Assembly: GCA_030640725.1 (NCBI GenBank)
Contig: DAOWIV010000014.1
Location: 1 to 13,196 of the forward strand
DNA length: 13,196 bases
Source of the DNA: Methanosarcinales archaeon
GTDB taxonomy: Archaea > Halobacteriota > Methanosarcinia > Methanosarcinales > Methanogasteraceae
Direction of reading: 5' to 3'
Part shown: one piece after another, positions 1-6,055 of the stretch
Position numbering within the stretch: position 1 is the first letter of the stretch
How the letters are laid out: the number at the start of each line of letters is the position of its first letter
Translations under genes and position numbers: made by a program
The notes under the pieces: model-generated
What the model saw: the letters and a program-made list of their open reading frames with translations, nothing else
Databases searched by the model: none
What the model was told of the DNA's origin: nothing

Positions 1-65
1 AGGAAATTAGAAAGATGTCATTTTGCTCACCGTAACATTTATGTAACAGTCCATCCAACTATATC

Positions 66-118
66 ATGGTGGGAGCGGGGCCGAGACGCCAAGGTTACTA
101 CTTATTGTCTCCCACTAT
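66..118. repeat. 10-bp inverted repeat enclosing 33 bases
   Basis: Bases 66-75 (ATGGTGGGAG) pair with 109-118 (CTCCCACTAT): nine Watson-Crick pairs and one G-T pair. The enclosed segment, about 76-108, is GC-rich in its first half. It resembles the closing stem of a small structured RNA, but it does not match a tRNA or any RNA family I recognise. Confidence 0.4.
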
Positions 119-220
119 ACCTCCTTTGGTGTAACTCAGGCTTTGGGAACGATAATGTTTTTTTGTGGTGACAAACACCCCGCGTATGATAACAGCACGA
201 CAGACGTGGGTTAACAACAT

Positions 221-272
221 CGCGTCTCTCTCGCATTTCTCGTTAAATTGGAAAGAGAACGAGAAAGACGCG
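221..272. repeat. long imperfect hairpin with two alternative foldings
   Basis: Bases 236-244 (TTTCTCGTT) are the exact reverse complement of 258-266, with a 13-base loop. The outer arms 221-226 and 267-272 (CGCGTC/GACGCG) also pair exactly, leaving a 9-base bulge on the left. Alternatively 221-233 pairs with 260-272 over 13 positions with one mismatch. Two mutually exclusive foldings of similar strength suggest an RNA structure or a decayed palindrome. Confidence 0.45.
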
Positions 273-480
273 AGGCAGCAGGTGGCGCAAAGAACAAAAA
301 TCCCCCGGTTGGTGACCCATGTTTTATATATAACCCTTACGGCGTGTGCCCATCTAACGACCGTATACCAATTCTACCGAAAACATCTCTTCTGTGACGA
401 ACTCGTGATCGTGAGCGATTTTGAACTTTGCATGCAATGGTAAATCCGATCCGCATGGTCGAGCAGGTCCGATATGCCAA

Positions 481-1506
481 TCACAATAGTCCCAAACTGA
501 GCATCAACTCGGCATTCAGAACCGATGCACCGGCAGCACCCCGCACCGTGTTGTGCCCCATCGCAATATACCTGATTCCTTCCCTGATGCGACCGACAGA
601 GACACTCATGCCGCCACCCCGGTCCCGATCCAGTCGCGGCTGCGGTCGGTCGGGGTCGTCGTGAACGAGGATCACACGCGCAGGTTCAGTCGGAAGATCA
701 AGCCCCGGATCAAAGTTCAGAAACGCGTCCCGAACCTCTGCAGGAGTTGGGTCGTCTGCCAGCGTGATCCAGACCGCCTCGGTGTGCCCATCAAGAACAG
801 GCACCCTGTGGCAGCTTGCGCTGACCTCAAATGACGCATCGACAATGGAACTGCCATCAAACGTTCCGAGCAGTTTCTGCGCCTCGCGCTCGACCTTCTC
901 CTCCTCACCTCCGATGTGCGGAATGACATTGTCAAGGATCGCCATCGATGAGACGCCGTCGTATCCCGCGCCAGAGACCGCCTGCATCGTCGCCACTTTC
1001 ACATCCTTAATTCCGAACCGGACGAGCGGCTTTAAGGAAACCGCGAGCATGATGACCGAGCAGTTCGGGTTGGTCACGATCGCGCCATCCCACTTCCGAG
1101 AATCCCGCTGGACTTCGAGCAAGCCAAGATGATCAGGGTTTACTTCAGGGATCATTAGCGGCACATCAGGCTCCTGCCTGAACGCTGATGCATTGCTTGC
1201 GACCATGACGCCGGCTCGGGCAAACGCTGGCTCAACGGTGCGCGCAACGTCAGCAGGAAGCGCAGAGAACACAATATCAGCGTCCACCTCATCCGGTTTC
1301 ATGGAGACTACGACCCGGTCCCCGATCTCGCCCGGAAGTGCGGATGCAAGCCTCCAGTTGGCAGCGCGGGCGTACGGCTTGCCAGCGCTCCTCTCTGATG
1401 CTGCAAGTGAGCTTAATTCAAACCATGGATGCCCTGCAAGCGCCTCGATGAACCGCTGCCCGACAGCACCAGTTGCTCCGAGTATCCCAACCTTCAGCGT
1501 TTCCAT
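481..1506 (-). CDS. asd: aspartate-semialdehyde dehydrogenase
   Basis: This enzyme reduces L-4-aspartyl phosphate to aspartate semialdehyde with NADPH, the branch point to lysine, threonine, methionine and isoleucine. The 341-residue protein opens with the Rossmann nucleotide loop GILGATGAVGQRF (residues 7-19). It carries the catalytic cysteine in NPNCS (Cys149) and the substrate/base motif HRVPVLDGH (Arg234, His241). Length and motifs fit the archaeal/fungal type of the family. I chose the ATG at 1506, just before the Rossmann strand and 6 bases after a GGGGGGCGG purine stretch. The longer in-frame opening to 1614 runs back over the ferredoxin gene and is not credible. The gene follows the ferredoxin by 53 bases on the same strand, with a terminator-like hairpin in between. 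No dapA or dapB is visible nearby. Confidence 0.95.
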   Translation of the reverse strand: METLKVGILGATGAVGQRFIEALAGHPWFELSSLAASERSAGKPYARAANWRLASALPGEIGDRVVVSMKPDEVDADIVFSALPADVARTVEPAFARAGVMVASNASAFRQEPDVPLMIPEVNPDHLGLLEVQRDSRKWDGAIVTNPNCSVIMLAVSLKPLVRFGIKDVKVATMQAVSGAGYDGVSSMAILDNVIPHIGGEEEKVEREAQKLLGTFDGSSIVDASFEVSASCHRVPVLDGHTEAVWITLADDPTPAEVRDAFLNFDPGLDLPTEPARVILVHDDPDRPQPRLDRDRGGGMSVSVGRIREGIRYIAMGHNTVRGAAGASVLNAELMLSLGLL

Positions 1507-1536
1507 AAATCCGCCCCCCGTAAATGACGTATTAAC

Positions 1537-1570
1537 AAAAAATAAAGGGTGGAAGACCTTCAGTCTTCCA
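1537..1570 (-). terminator. terminator-like hairpin between ferredoxin and asd
   Basis: TGGAAGAC (1550-1557) and GTCTTCCA (1563-1570) are perfect reverse complements with a 5-base loop that overlaps the ferredoxin stop codon (1560-1562). Reading on the minus strand, the stem is followed by CCC and then a T-rich tract (complement of 1537-1546). This is the shape of an intrinsic terminator or attenuator placed inside the ferredoxin-asd unit. It could lower asd expression relative to the ferredoxin, or stabilise a processed 3' end. Function is inferred from shape only. Confidence 0.55.
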
Positions 1571-1739
1571 TTACAATCGCTTCGTTTGGACACACCTCTA
1601 CGCAGGTACCGCACTCAGTACACTCGTCCATATCGATCACAGCGATGTCGTTGTCGTTCATAGAGATTGCTTCTGCCGGGCATTCGTCCACGCAGGTTCC
1701 ACAACCAGTGCATTCTGCTTCTATTACTTTTACTGTCAT
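1560..1739 (-). CDS. 2[4Fe-4S] ferredoxin, 59 residues
   Basis: This small soluble electron carrier has two full CxxCxxCxxxCP motifs: Cys10, Cys13, Cys16, Cys20 and Cys40, Cys43, Cys46, Cys50. It is the classic clostridial-type pseudo-symmetric fold, with little sequence outside the two halves. The ATG at 1739 is supported by a GGAG ribosome binding site (complement of 1748-1751) eight bases upstream. It is the first gene of a probable two-gene unit with asd and has a strong BRE/TATA promoter upstream. The surface is acidic (many Asp/Glu), as is usual for low-potential archaeal ferredoxins. Its pairing with asd suggests a link to lysine-branch biosynthesis, but the redox partner is unknown. 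Confidence 0.93.
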   Translation of the reverse strand: MTVKVIEAECTGCGTCVDECPAEAISMNDNDIAVIDMDECTECGTCVEVCPNEAIVMED

Positions 1740-1766
1740 CTTCTTATCTCCTATATGGAATTATCC

Positions 1767-1796
1767 CATACATTTCGCAACAATGCAAAATGTATG
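1767..1796 (-). promoter_or_regulatory. 13-bp stem-loop in the ferredoxin 5' leader
   Basis: Bases 1767-1779 and 1784-1796 are inverted repeats with a 4-base loop. On the minus strand all 13 positions can pair (one as G-U), whereas plus-strand RNA would have one C-A mismatch. This favours a function in the ferredoxin transcript. The promoter at 1820-1836 predicts transcription starting near 1800, so the hairpin would sit at the very 5' end of the message. It could protect the mRNA, act as an RNA switch, or be a protein-binding operator. Confidence 0.6.
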
Positions 1797-1819
1797 CGCC
1801 AAAGTGTCATTAAACACGT

Positions 1820-1836
1820 GCAATAAATAGTTTTCG
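1820..1836 (-). promoter_or_regulatory. BRE/TATA promoter of the ferredoxin-asd unit
   Basis: Read on the minus strand, the sequence is CGAAAACTATTTATTGC: a purine-rich BRE followed by an AT-rich TATA box. Its distance predicts a transcription start near base 1800 and a leader of about 60 bases before the ferredoxin ATG at 1739. A second weaker AT-rich element (complement of about 1849-1857) lies upstream. Confidence 0.6.
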
Positions 1837-1892
1837 TTTGGACACCCAAATAAATCGCGTTCAACCAACCTAATTATCAGTATAACATGTTT

Positions 1893-2042
1893 TCATCCAA
1901 AAACTGTAATGGCTAATCCGAACGTGAACACGCGGACATTGCCGCATAGTGGACACGACCACATTGTTTTCAGGTTCTTCGCGTGTTGCGCGTCCGTCTG
2001 ATCATTACATACTGTGTGCATCATGCACCCGGAAGCATTCAT
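1893..2042 (-). CDS. possible small Cys-containing protein, 49 residues
   Basis: I do not recognise this ORF and it may be chance. It lies on the same strand as the radical SAM gene and 51 bases after that gene's stop. An in-frame TTG at 2084 would bring it within 9 bases. From the ATG at 2042 it encodes 49 residues with Cys6, Cys12 and a CPLCG knuckle near residue 30, ending in an aromatic/hydrophobic tail. An AGGAG sequence precedes the ATG, but only two bases away, which is too close for normal use. Candidate identities are a tiny zinc-binding protein or a peptide substrate of the radical SAM enzyme. Neither is demonstrated. Confidence 0.22.
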   Translation of the reverse strand: MNASGCMMHTVCNDQTDAQHAKNLKTMWSCPLCGNVRVFTFGLAITVFG

Positions 2043-2093
2043 GACTCCTGCGGGTGCAGACTTCCCCCAAGTGTGATTCCACAAATCCAGCGG

Positions 2094-3218
2094 TCACAAC
2101 CGCTCTCTGAATCCTGAATCTCGCATCAGGCACGATCTTGCATTGTACGTCCGGTCGCTCCTGATCCGTTTCCAGATCGCTTTGAGACTCTCCTCCTTGA
2201 TATTCCCATAAGAGATCGGGATACATGCGCAGGGCAGCACATCTCCCTGCGGCGTTATATGAAGCCATCTTCGTCCCGCAAAACACCCGGTGGATTCCAT
2301 TACGTGCGGGATCGAGAATACCCTCACTCGTCCATCCTTCCTCGCCCACCTGACGAACGAATCAAAGGTTTCGTGGTCATCTCTGCTCAGAACGTCGTTT
2401 TCATGATCGATCCACCTGCCTGTCGGAACGATCTCGTAAAAAGACAGTTCGTGTACGCCGGTTTCCACTGCAAGCATATAAAAGTCCTTCAGATCGCCGA
2501 CGTTCATCGGAGAGAGCACAACATAGATGTTGACAAGGATGCCTGCTTCAAGCGAGTTTCGGATCGCAGCGAGCGCGTCCTCGAATACTCCGCTCCTGCC
2601 CCTCATCCGGTCGTGTTCGTCGATATGCGGGCTGTCAAGACTCACATTGACTGCGAAAAGCCCTGCATCTTTAAGTGAAACAGCTTTCTCAGGCGTAAGC
2701 CCGGTTCCGGATGTGAAGACGGTTGCAACCGCCTTATCAGGATCCACATACCTGACCATCTCCTCAAGGGCAGGGTGCACCATCGGCTCGCCGCCATCGA
2801 ATATGATCATCGTGGTGCCCATGAGGGTTGCCTGATCAATCACGCCCATAACCTCCTCCAGCGAGAGTGATGCTTTGTTATTGGTATCAGGGAGCGCACA
2901 GTGGATGCAGCGGTTCGGGCATTCCTCTGTGATCGATATCGTGATCTGGTCCGGGATGTTTTTGCCGAATTTGGCATTCAGCTGGCTTCTGGCAAGCCGA
3001 TCAAACGCGTTTCCCGGTATCGGAGGCATCCATGTCGAAAATATGAGCTGCCCCCCGTCTTCGCTGATTGGAGATGAGTTTTCAAAGTGACTTATGAGGT
3101 CTGACGTAAATGGCTTCATCACAGGGGCAAGCAGCCCTTTCAGGGCAATGTCGCCGCTTGCGTTCAGCCAGACGCTGAACCACGGACGTTTATACAATGG
3201 ATACTTATGTGGCTGCAT
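2094..3218 (-). CDS. radical SAM protein with C-terminal SPASM/twitch-like cysteines
   Basis: The 374-residue protein is a radical S-adenosylmethionine enzyme of unassigned substrate. The CxxxCxxC motif (Cys100, Cys104, Cys107) would bind the SAM-cleaving [4Fe-4S] cluster. Residues 142-145 (GGEP) form the SAM amino-group loop. After the partial TIM barrel, Cys312, Cys330, Cys332 and Cys363 look like ligands for an auxiliary cluster in a short SPASM/twitch region. Such proteins modify peptides or build cofactors (heme d1, tungstopterin and PQQ-type maturases are relatives by architecture). About 90 residues precede the core and include a Trp/Pro-rich stretch. The ATG at 3218 is 12 bases after the nitroreductase stop, so the two genes are almost certainly co-transcribed. 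No obvious precursor peptide is recognised. Confidence 0.88.
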   Translation of the reverse strand: MQPHKYPLYKRPWFSVWLNASGDIALKGLLAPVMKPFTSDLISHFENSSPISEDGGQLIFSTWMPPIPGNAFDRLARSQLNAKFGKNIPDQITISITEECPNRCIHCALPDTNNKASLSLEEVMGVIDQATLMGTTMIIFDGGEPMVHPALEEMVRYVDPDKAVATVFTSGTGLTPEKAVSLKDAGLFAVNVSLDSPHIDEHDRMRGRSGVFEDALAAIRNSLEAGILVNIYVVLSPMNVGDLKDFYMLAVETGVHELSFYEIVPTGRWIDHENDVLSRDDHETFDSFVRWARKDGRVRVFSIPHVMESTGCFAGRRWLHITPQGDVLPCACIPISYGNIKEESLKAIWKRIRSDRTYNARSCLMRDSGFRERL

Positions 3219-3230
3219 GGTTCGTTGATC

Positions 3231-3992
3231 TCACACCTTCCCGATTGATAAGATGTATACCGGCATCTCGTCCTCTGGCAGGGCGAGCAGTTTTGCCACA
3301 TCATCTTCATAGAACGCACCGATTGCGCACACGCCAAGATCAAGCGCTTCTGCTTGCAGATACACATTCTGTGCAGCATGTCCTGCCTCAATATATACAT
3401 ACCTCACGCCACGGTCCCCGTACTTAACAGTAGTTCGCTCAAACGCCGCCGTAAATACAATATCGACCGCAGCATCAGTTATCTGGCTCTGGTGCAGCGC
3501 ACACTCCGAAAGATTCCTCCGGAGGTCACCATCACAGACTTTCTGCAGCGCATGTCCTCGTGGTAGGTAATGATAAACACCATCAGGAACCCCATCGACA
3601 TTTCCTGCGACCGCATACACTTCGAGCGGGTATAGCGCCCCTGCTGACGGTGCGGTTCTGAGTTCATCCCTGCCTCCTGCCCCCGAGGTCACGCCCTGTG
3701 CTGCCCAGAGCAACCGGGACAGATCATCCAGCGTAATCGGTTCTTTTGTGTACGTTCTGACCGATCTGCGACTGAACAGTGCCTCTTCGACCGATATTTT
3801 GCCCGTAGTTTTTGGTGCAGGCAGCGTGATCATATCCTCTGATTTCAGTTCCATGTCATGCCTCGTATTCTGCTCCGTATTCGATCCCATGCCCGGTCCC
3901 GCATCAATACAAGCCCCTGCGAGCAGTATGACCTGCACCATGATCAGGACCAGCGCGATATGCACGACTCTACAGACCATCTGTTGAATCAC
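3231..3992 (-). CDS. exported SagB-type nitroreductase / FMN-dependent dehydrogenase
   Basis: This is an FMN-binding nitroreductase-fold protein of the SagB/ThcOx type, probably 253 residues. Family marks are RRSVRTY (75-81), TAPSAGALYPLEVY (113-126) and YGDRGVRY...EAGHAAQN (191-209), with a final ILSIGKV strand. SagB relatives oxidise azolines in RiPP pathways. Free-standing archaeal members have no known substrate. The first ~28 residues form a hydrophobic helix ending LLAGAC, so the protein is probably exported and perhaps lipid-anchored at Cys28. The match to the lipobox is imperfect. The start is a GTG at 3992; an ATG at 3980 is an alternative that still leaves the signal segment. It precedes the radical SAM gene by 12 bases and is probably its operon partner. 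An extracytoplasmic flavoprotein of this family is unusual. Confidence 0.88.
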   Translation of the reverse strand: MIQQMVCRVVHIALVLIMVQVILLAGACIDAGPGMGSNTEQNTRHDMELKSEDMITLPAPKTTGKISVEEALFSRRSVRTYTKEPITLDDLSRLLWAAQGVTSGAGGRDELRTAPSAGALYPLEVYAVAGNVDGVPDGVYHYLPRGHALQKVCDGDLRRNLSECALHQSQITDAAVDIVFTAAFERTTVKYGDRGVRYVYIEAGHAAQNVYLQAEALDLGVCAIGAFYEDDVAKLLALPEDEMPVYILSIGKV

Positions 3993-4116
3993 TCATGTCC
4001 CGGATGTGTAAAGTTATCGGTCGCAACACCGGATGTCAGGTAATTGGTCACTTTCGAATAATGCGGGATTTGTACTTTAGCACCGTCCAAGGCGTGATCA
4101 CCCCCATCACCGCAAT

Positions 4117-4614
4117 TCAATTCCGCACAGGCTCGATCACGAGTAGATCTTTCTGATCAGCGATACCTTTCAGGATATCGACAGCCGCCGCAAGTTCCGA
4201 CTTACCTGCCGCCTCGATGATCATGTGTGCGGACGACTCCTCCTCGATCCCGGGCATCGCGATGGAGATGTCCGTGACCTCTGCAAATCCGGTGCGGTCG
4301 ATGCGGTCGATCGTGTCCATGATGTCGGTATGTATGATATGCCCGATCAGGATCACCGACTCCCGTTCGATCAGCGGGTTCTCATCGATTCTGGCAATAT
4401 CGATGCCGTTCTTCCCGAGCGCATCGATAAGCGGTCTGTGATTATGTTCATCGATCTCAAATACGATCTGCACCGGAATCTTGCCACGCGACGTTCTCTG
4501 GTCGCGATGATGCACGATGCTGATGATGTTGCCGCTAAGCGTGGAGAGCGGCGTGAGTGCTGCCAGAAGCTGTCCGGGTTTGTCCTGCAGTTCGAGGGTT
4601 GCTGCAATTCGCAT
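4117..4614 (-). CDS. ACT-domain amino-acid-binding regulatory protein
   Basis: The 165-residue cytosolic protein starts with a canonical ACT domain (residues ~3-75; ELQDKPGQLLAAL is the ligand-loop region, ending in FEIDE). A second ACT-like half spans ~87-163. The arrangement matches archaeal proteins commonly encoded next to homoserine dehydrogenase and thought to sense its end-product amino acids. Here no homoserine dehydrogenase is present: the next gene on the strand is the nitroreductase, 124 bases away. The ATG at 4614 directly precedes the first ACT strand. A TATA-like element (complement of 4638-4645) lies about 25-30 bases upstream, implying a nearly leaderless message. Function by family only; ligand not deducible. 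Confidence 0.8.
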   Translation of the reverse strand: MRIAATLELQDKPGQLLAALTPLSTLSGNIISIVHHRDQRTSRGKIPVQIVFEIDEHNHRPLIDALGKNGIDIARIDENPLIERESVILIGHIIHTDIMDTIDRIDRTGFAEVTDISIAMPGIEEESSAHMIIEAAGKSELAAAVDILKGIADQKDLLVIEPVRN

Positions 4615-4637
4615 TGAGATAGAATATAGCGCTTTGG

Positions 4638-4645
4638 TATAATAA
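4638..4645 (-). promoter_or_regulatory. TATA box of the ACT-domain gene
   Basis: On the minus strand this reads TTATTATA. Its centre is about 28 bases from the ATG at 4614, which predicts a transcript with almost no leader. It is back-to-back with the promoter of the small membrane protein gene, 40 bases away. Confidence 0.4.
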
Positions 4646-4676
4646 TCTTGGCTCGCATAGATGGCGGCTCGCAGCC

Positions 4677-4692
4677 CCGAAAGCCTTAAATA
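4677..4692 (+). promoter_or_regulatory. BRE/TATA promoter of the small membrane protein gene
   Basis: The sequence CCGAAAGCCTTAAATA is a textbook archaeal BRE plus TATA box. Its spacing to the ATG at 4715 (about 25 bases from the TATA centre) predicts an essentially leaderless mRNA. This promoter is the main argument that the tiny downstream ORF is a real gene. Confidence 0.65.
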
Positions 4693-4714
4693 TCAACACA
4701 TCGCTGGATGAATC

Positions 4715-4891
4715 ATGGTTGTACTACTGCAAACACCAATCGAACTGTCTGATTACACGCTCATAATCGGACTTGTCATACTCGTATATGCGGTTCTGGC
4801 TATCAGATTCACCAAAGTCCATGTAGCGCTGCTTTCGACGCTGGGATTCTCTGTGATCTACGTGCTGATGCTCATGGTCAAGATTCTTTAG
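4715..4891 (+). CDS. small two-helix membrane protein, 58 residues
   Basis: I do not recognise this protein. It has two strongly hydrophobic segments: residues ~15-29 (TLIIGLVILVYAVLA) and ~37-57 (VALLSTLGF... to the C-terminus), joined by a short basic loop RFTKVH. It is probably a membrane hairpin. It begins at the first ATG after a strong TATA promoter, and the message may be leaderless. A weak GGATGA also lies just upstream. Its stop codon overlaps the end of the convergent AbrB-PhoU gene by 4 bases (4888-4891), a sign of tight coding on both strands. It could be a small regulator or subunit of a transporter, possibly tied to the PhoU-like neighbour; that link is inference. Confidence 0.65.
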   Translation: MVVLLQTPIELSDYTLIIGLVILVYAVLAIRFTKVHVALLSTLGFSVIYVLMLMVKIL

Positions 4892-5916
4892 CTTTTCAGG
4901 AGCTTTCGGGAACTTCGCAGTTCCTCGGTGTTCAGGTTGATCGATATCTCGGCTATATCCGCGCCATATTCAGCGATCCTTCGCAGGCTCTCGAGGATGA
5001 AGCTGACGTCAGTCATACCACAATCGATCCTGCATTCTTTGTCGATCGAGATCCCCATCGCAACGACCTTTTCCGCATCCATGATGACATCGTTCGCTTC
5101 TTTCATATCCTTTCCAGAAAGCGAGGTTATCGCTCGCGTAAAGACGTCGTGTGCCATACCACCCATCTTGCAGATCTGGTCAATGTTATCGACATTAGAG
5201 TCCAGTTTAATGATGTTCCTCGCTATCTTCTCGGCATGATCGCCGATTCGTTCCATACTCTTCGCAATCAGCCGGTATCCAAGACATTCTCTCGGATGAG
5301 CCAGTCCGATCTTTTCAGACAGCTGCACATCCTCGATCGCAGCCTTTAGCTGCCTGATGATCAGGAGATAGAAGCGATCAACCTCATCATCCCTCTGGAT
5401 AATATCCTGCGCAAGGTCGGTGTCGTTATCGCGGAGCGCCTGCATTGCATCCTCTTGCATCGAGGAAATGATCCTGGACATACTCTGCATCGTCTTTGTC
5501 AGCGGTAGATCATGGTAATTTAGCAGACTCTGGAGGATCAGTTCGTTCTGTGACTCTTCTATCACCTCAAGTCCGATCAGCCGCTTTCGCACGGCATCTT
5601 TGATCCATTTCCGGTCGGATGCGCCAAACCCCTTTTGCGAGATCAGTTTAATGATGTCATACCCCACCAGATAATGAGCGATCAGTATTCTGAGGTTATT
5701 CTCGGGGCTTTCGTCAGGAAACAGCTTGATGGTCGTCTCGTACATCTGTTCCTTGGTCTTTGGCGCTGTAGTCATCAGGAGTGATCGGTCCGACTGAGGA
5801 GTTATGAAAACCTCGTCGCCGGGATTTATTCCGACTTCTCTTACCCATTTGATCGGCAGCGATATAATGAGCGTTGAACCGCCGGTCAACTGTACTTTTC
5901 TCTTCTCTGTGGTCAT
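4888..5916 (-). CDS. AbrB-PhoU domain regulator (phosphate-uptake-regulator-like)
   Basis: The 342-residue cytosolic protein has an N-terminal AbrB/SpoVT-type swapped-hairpin DNA-binding domain (residues 5-40, KVQLTGGSTLIISLPIKW then NPGDEV), a linker, and a C-terminal two-repeat PhoU helical domain. PhoU metal-site motifs are visible: RDDEVD (175-180) and ERIGDHAEKI (222-231). The second-half motif RRIAEYGADIAE (312-323) is degenerate. The family is annotated as a phosphate uptake regulator, but no pst transporter is nearby, so the signal may differ. I choose the ATG at 5916: GGTG lies 7 bases upstream, it fits the domain start, and the TATA box at 5955-5965 predicts transcription starting near 5935. 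The in-frame GTG at 5952 and ATG at 5940 would then be untranscribed. It may autoregulate through the adjacent palindromes. Confidence 0.9.
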   Translation of the reverse strand: MTTEKRKVQLTGGSTLIISLPIKWVREVGINPGDEVFITPQSDRSLLMTTAPKTKEQMYETTIKLFPDESPENNLRILIAHYLVGYDIIKLISQKGFGASDRKWIKDAVRKRLIGLEVIEESQNELILQSLLNYHDLPLTKTMQSMSRIISSMQEDAMQALRDNDTDLAQDIIQRDDEVDRFYLLIIRQLKAAIEDVQLSEKIGLAHPRECLGYRLIAKSMERIGDHAEKIARNIIKLDSNVDNIDQICKMGGMAHDVFTRAITSLSGKDMKEANDVIMDAEKVVAMGISIDKECRIDCGMTDVSFILESLRRIAEYGADIAEISINLNTEELRSSRKLLKS

Positions 5917-5954
5917 GGCAGGCACCGTCGTTGAATACATTGCAGTATGCACAT

Positions 5955-5965
5955 CTATATATACC
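5955..5965 (-). promoter_or_regulatory. TATA box of the AbrB-PhoU gene
   Basis: Minus-strand GGTATATATAG, preceded by TTA. The predicted start near 5935 gives a leader of about 20 bases to the ATG at 5916. An exact inverted copy lies at 6004-6014. Confidence 0.55.
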
Positions 5966-6045
5966 TAACACCACCCGCGCACAGGTGGGCCGGATATATA
6001 CATGGTATATATAGCAAGTCCGGGTTGTATATATGTGTTTGTGTG

Positions 6046-6055
6046 ACTATATACC
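6046..6055 (+). promoter_or_regulatory. probable TATA box of gatC
   Basis: ACTATATACC lies about 60 bases before the gatC ATG and would give a transcription start near 6075 with a 35-base leader. It is one of several similar TATATA motifs in the region, so the assignment is tentative. Confidence 0.35.

Larger units (their letters stand above)
1..480. other. gene-free left region with inverted repeats
   Basis: No convincing coding sequence is visible in these 480 bases. The longest open frame (165-443, plus, GTG start) has low-complexity, shadow-like composition and no recognisable motif, and I treat it as chance. The region holds two sizeable inverted repeats (listed separately), a T-run at about 155-161, and a TATA-like stretch at about 321-333 that could be a promoter with no obvious gene behind it. 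It lies downstream of asd, so part of it is probably the 3' untranslated region of that operon. A small RNA cannot be excluded. Confidence 0.5.
1740..2093. other. intergenic region between radical SAM gene and ferredoxin
   Basis: About 350 bases separate the radical SAM stop codon from the ferredoxin start. The part near the ferredoxin holds its ribosome binding site, the leader hairpin and the promoter. The rest contains one possible small ORF on the minus strand (1893-2042), an 8-bp inverted repeat AACACGCG/CGCGTGTT (1927-1934 and 1980-1987), and a perfect 13-base palindrome GTGCATCATGCAC (2016-2028). Nothing else is recognised. Confidence 0.6.

Noticed and set aside
165..443. Plus-strand 92-residue open frame in the left gene-free region
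   Set aside because: Starts with GTG and has no ribosome binding site, no motif and an unnatural composition. The hairpin at 221-272 lies inside it, so noncoding structure explains the region better.
1507..1614. N-terminal extension of asd in the same frame
   Set aside because: It would overlap the ferredoxin gene and the hairpin. The family starts at the Rossmann strand, which follows the ATG at 1506.
2005..2349. 114-residue minus-strand frame overlapping the radical SAM 3' end
   Set aside because: Shadow of the radical SAM gene in another frame; no motif of its own.
4000..4039. Direct repeat CCGGATGT upstream of the nitroreductase gene
   Set aside because: Two 8-base copies about 31 bases apart are within chance for this base composition. 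No palindrome or promoter overlap supports an operator.
5917..5952. Upstream in-frame starts (GTG 5952, ATG 5940) of the AbrB-PhoU gene
   Set aside because: They lie at or immediately beside the TATA box and upstream of the predicted transcript start. The ATG at 5916 has a GGTG site and fits the domain start.
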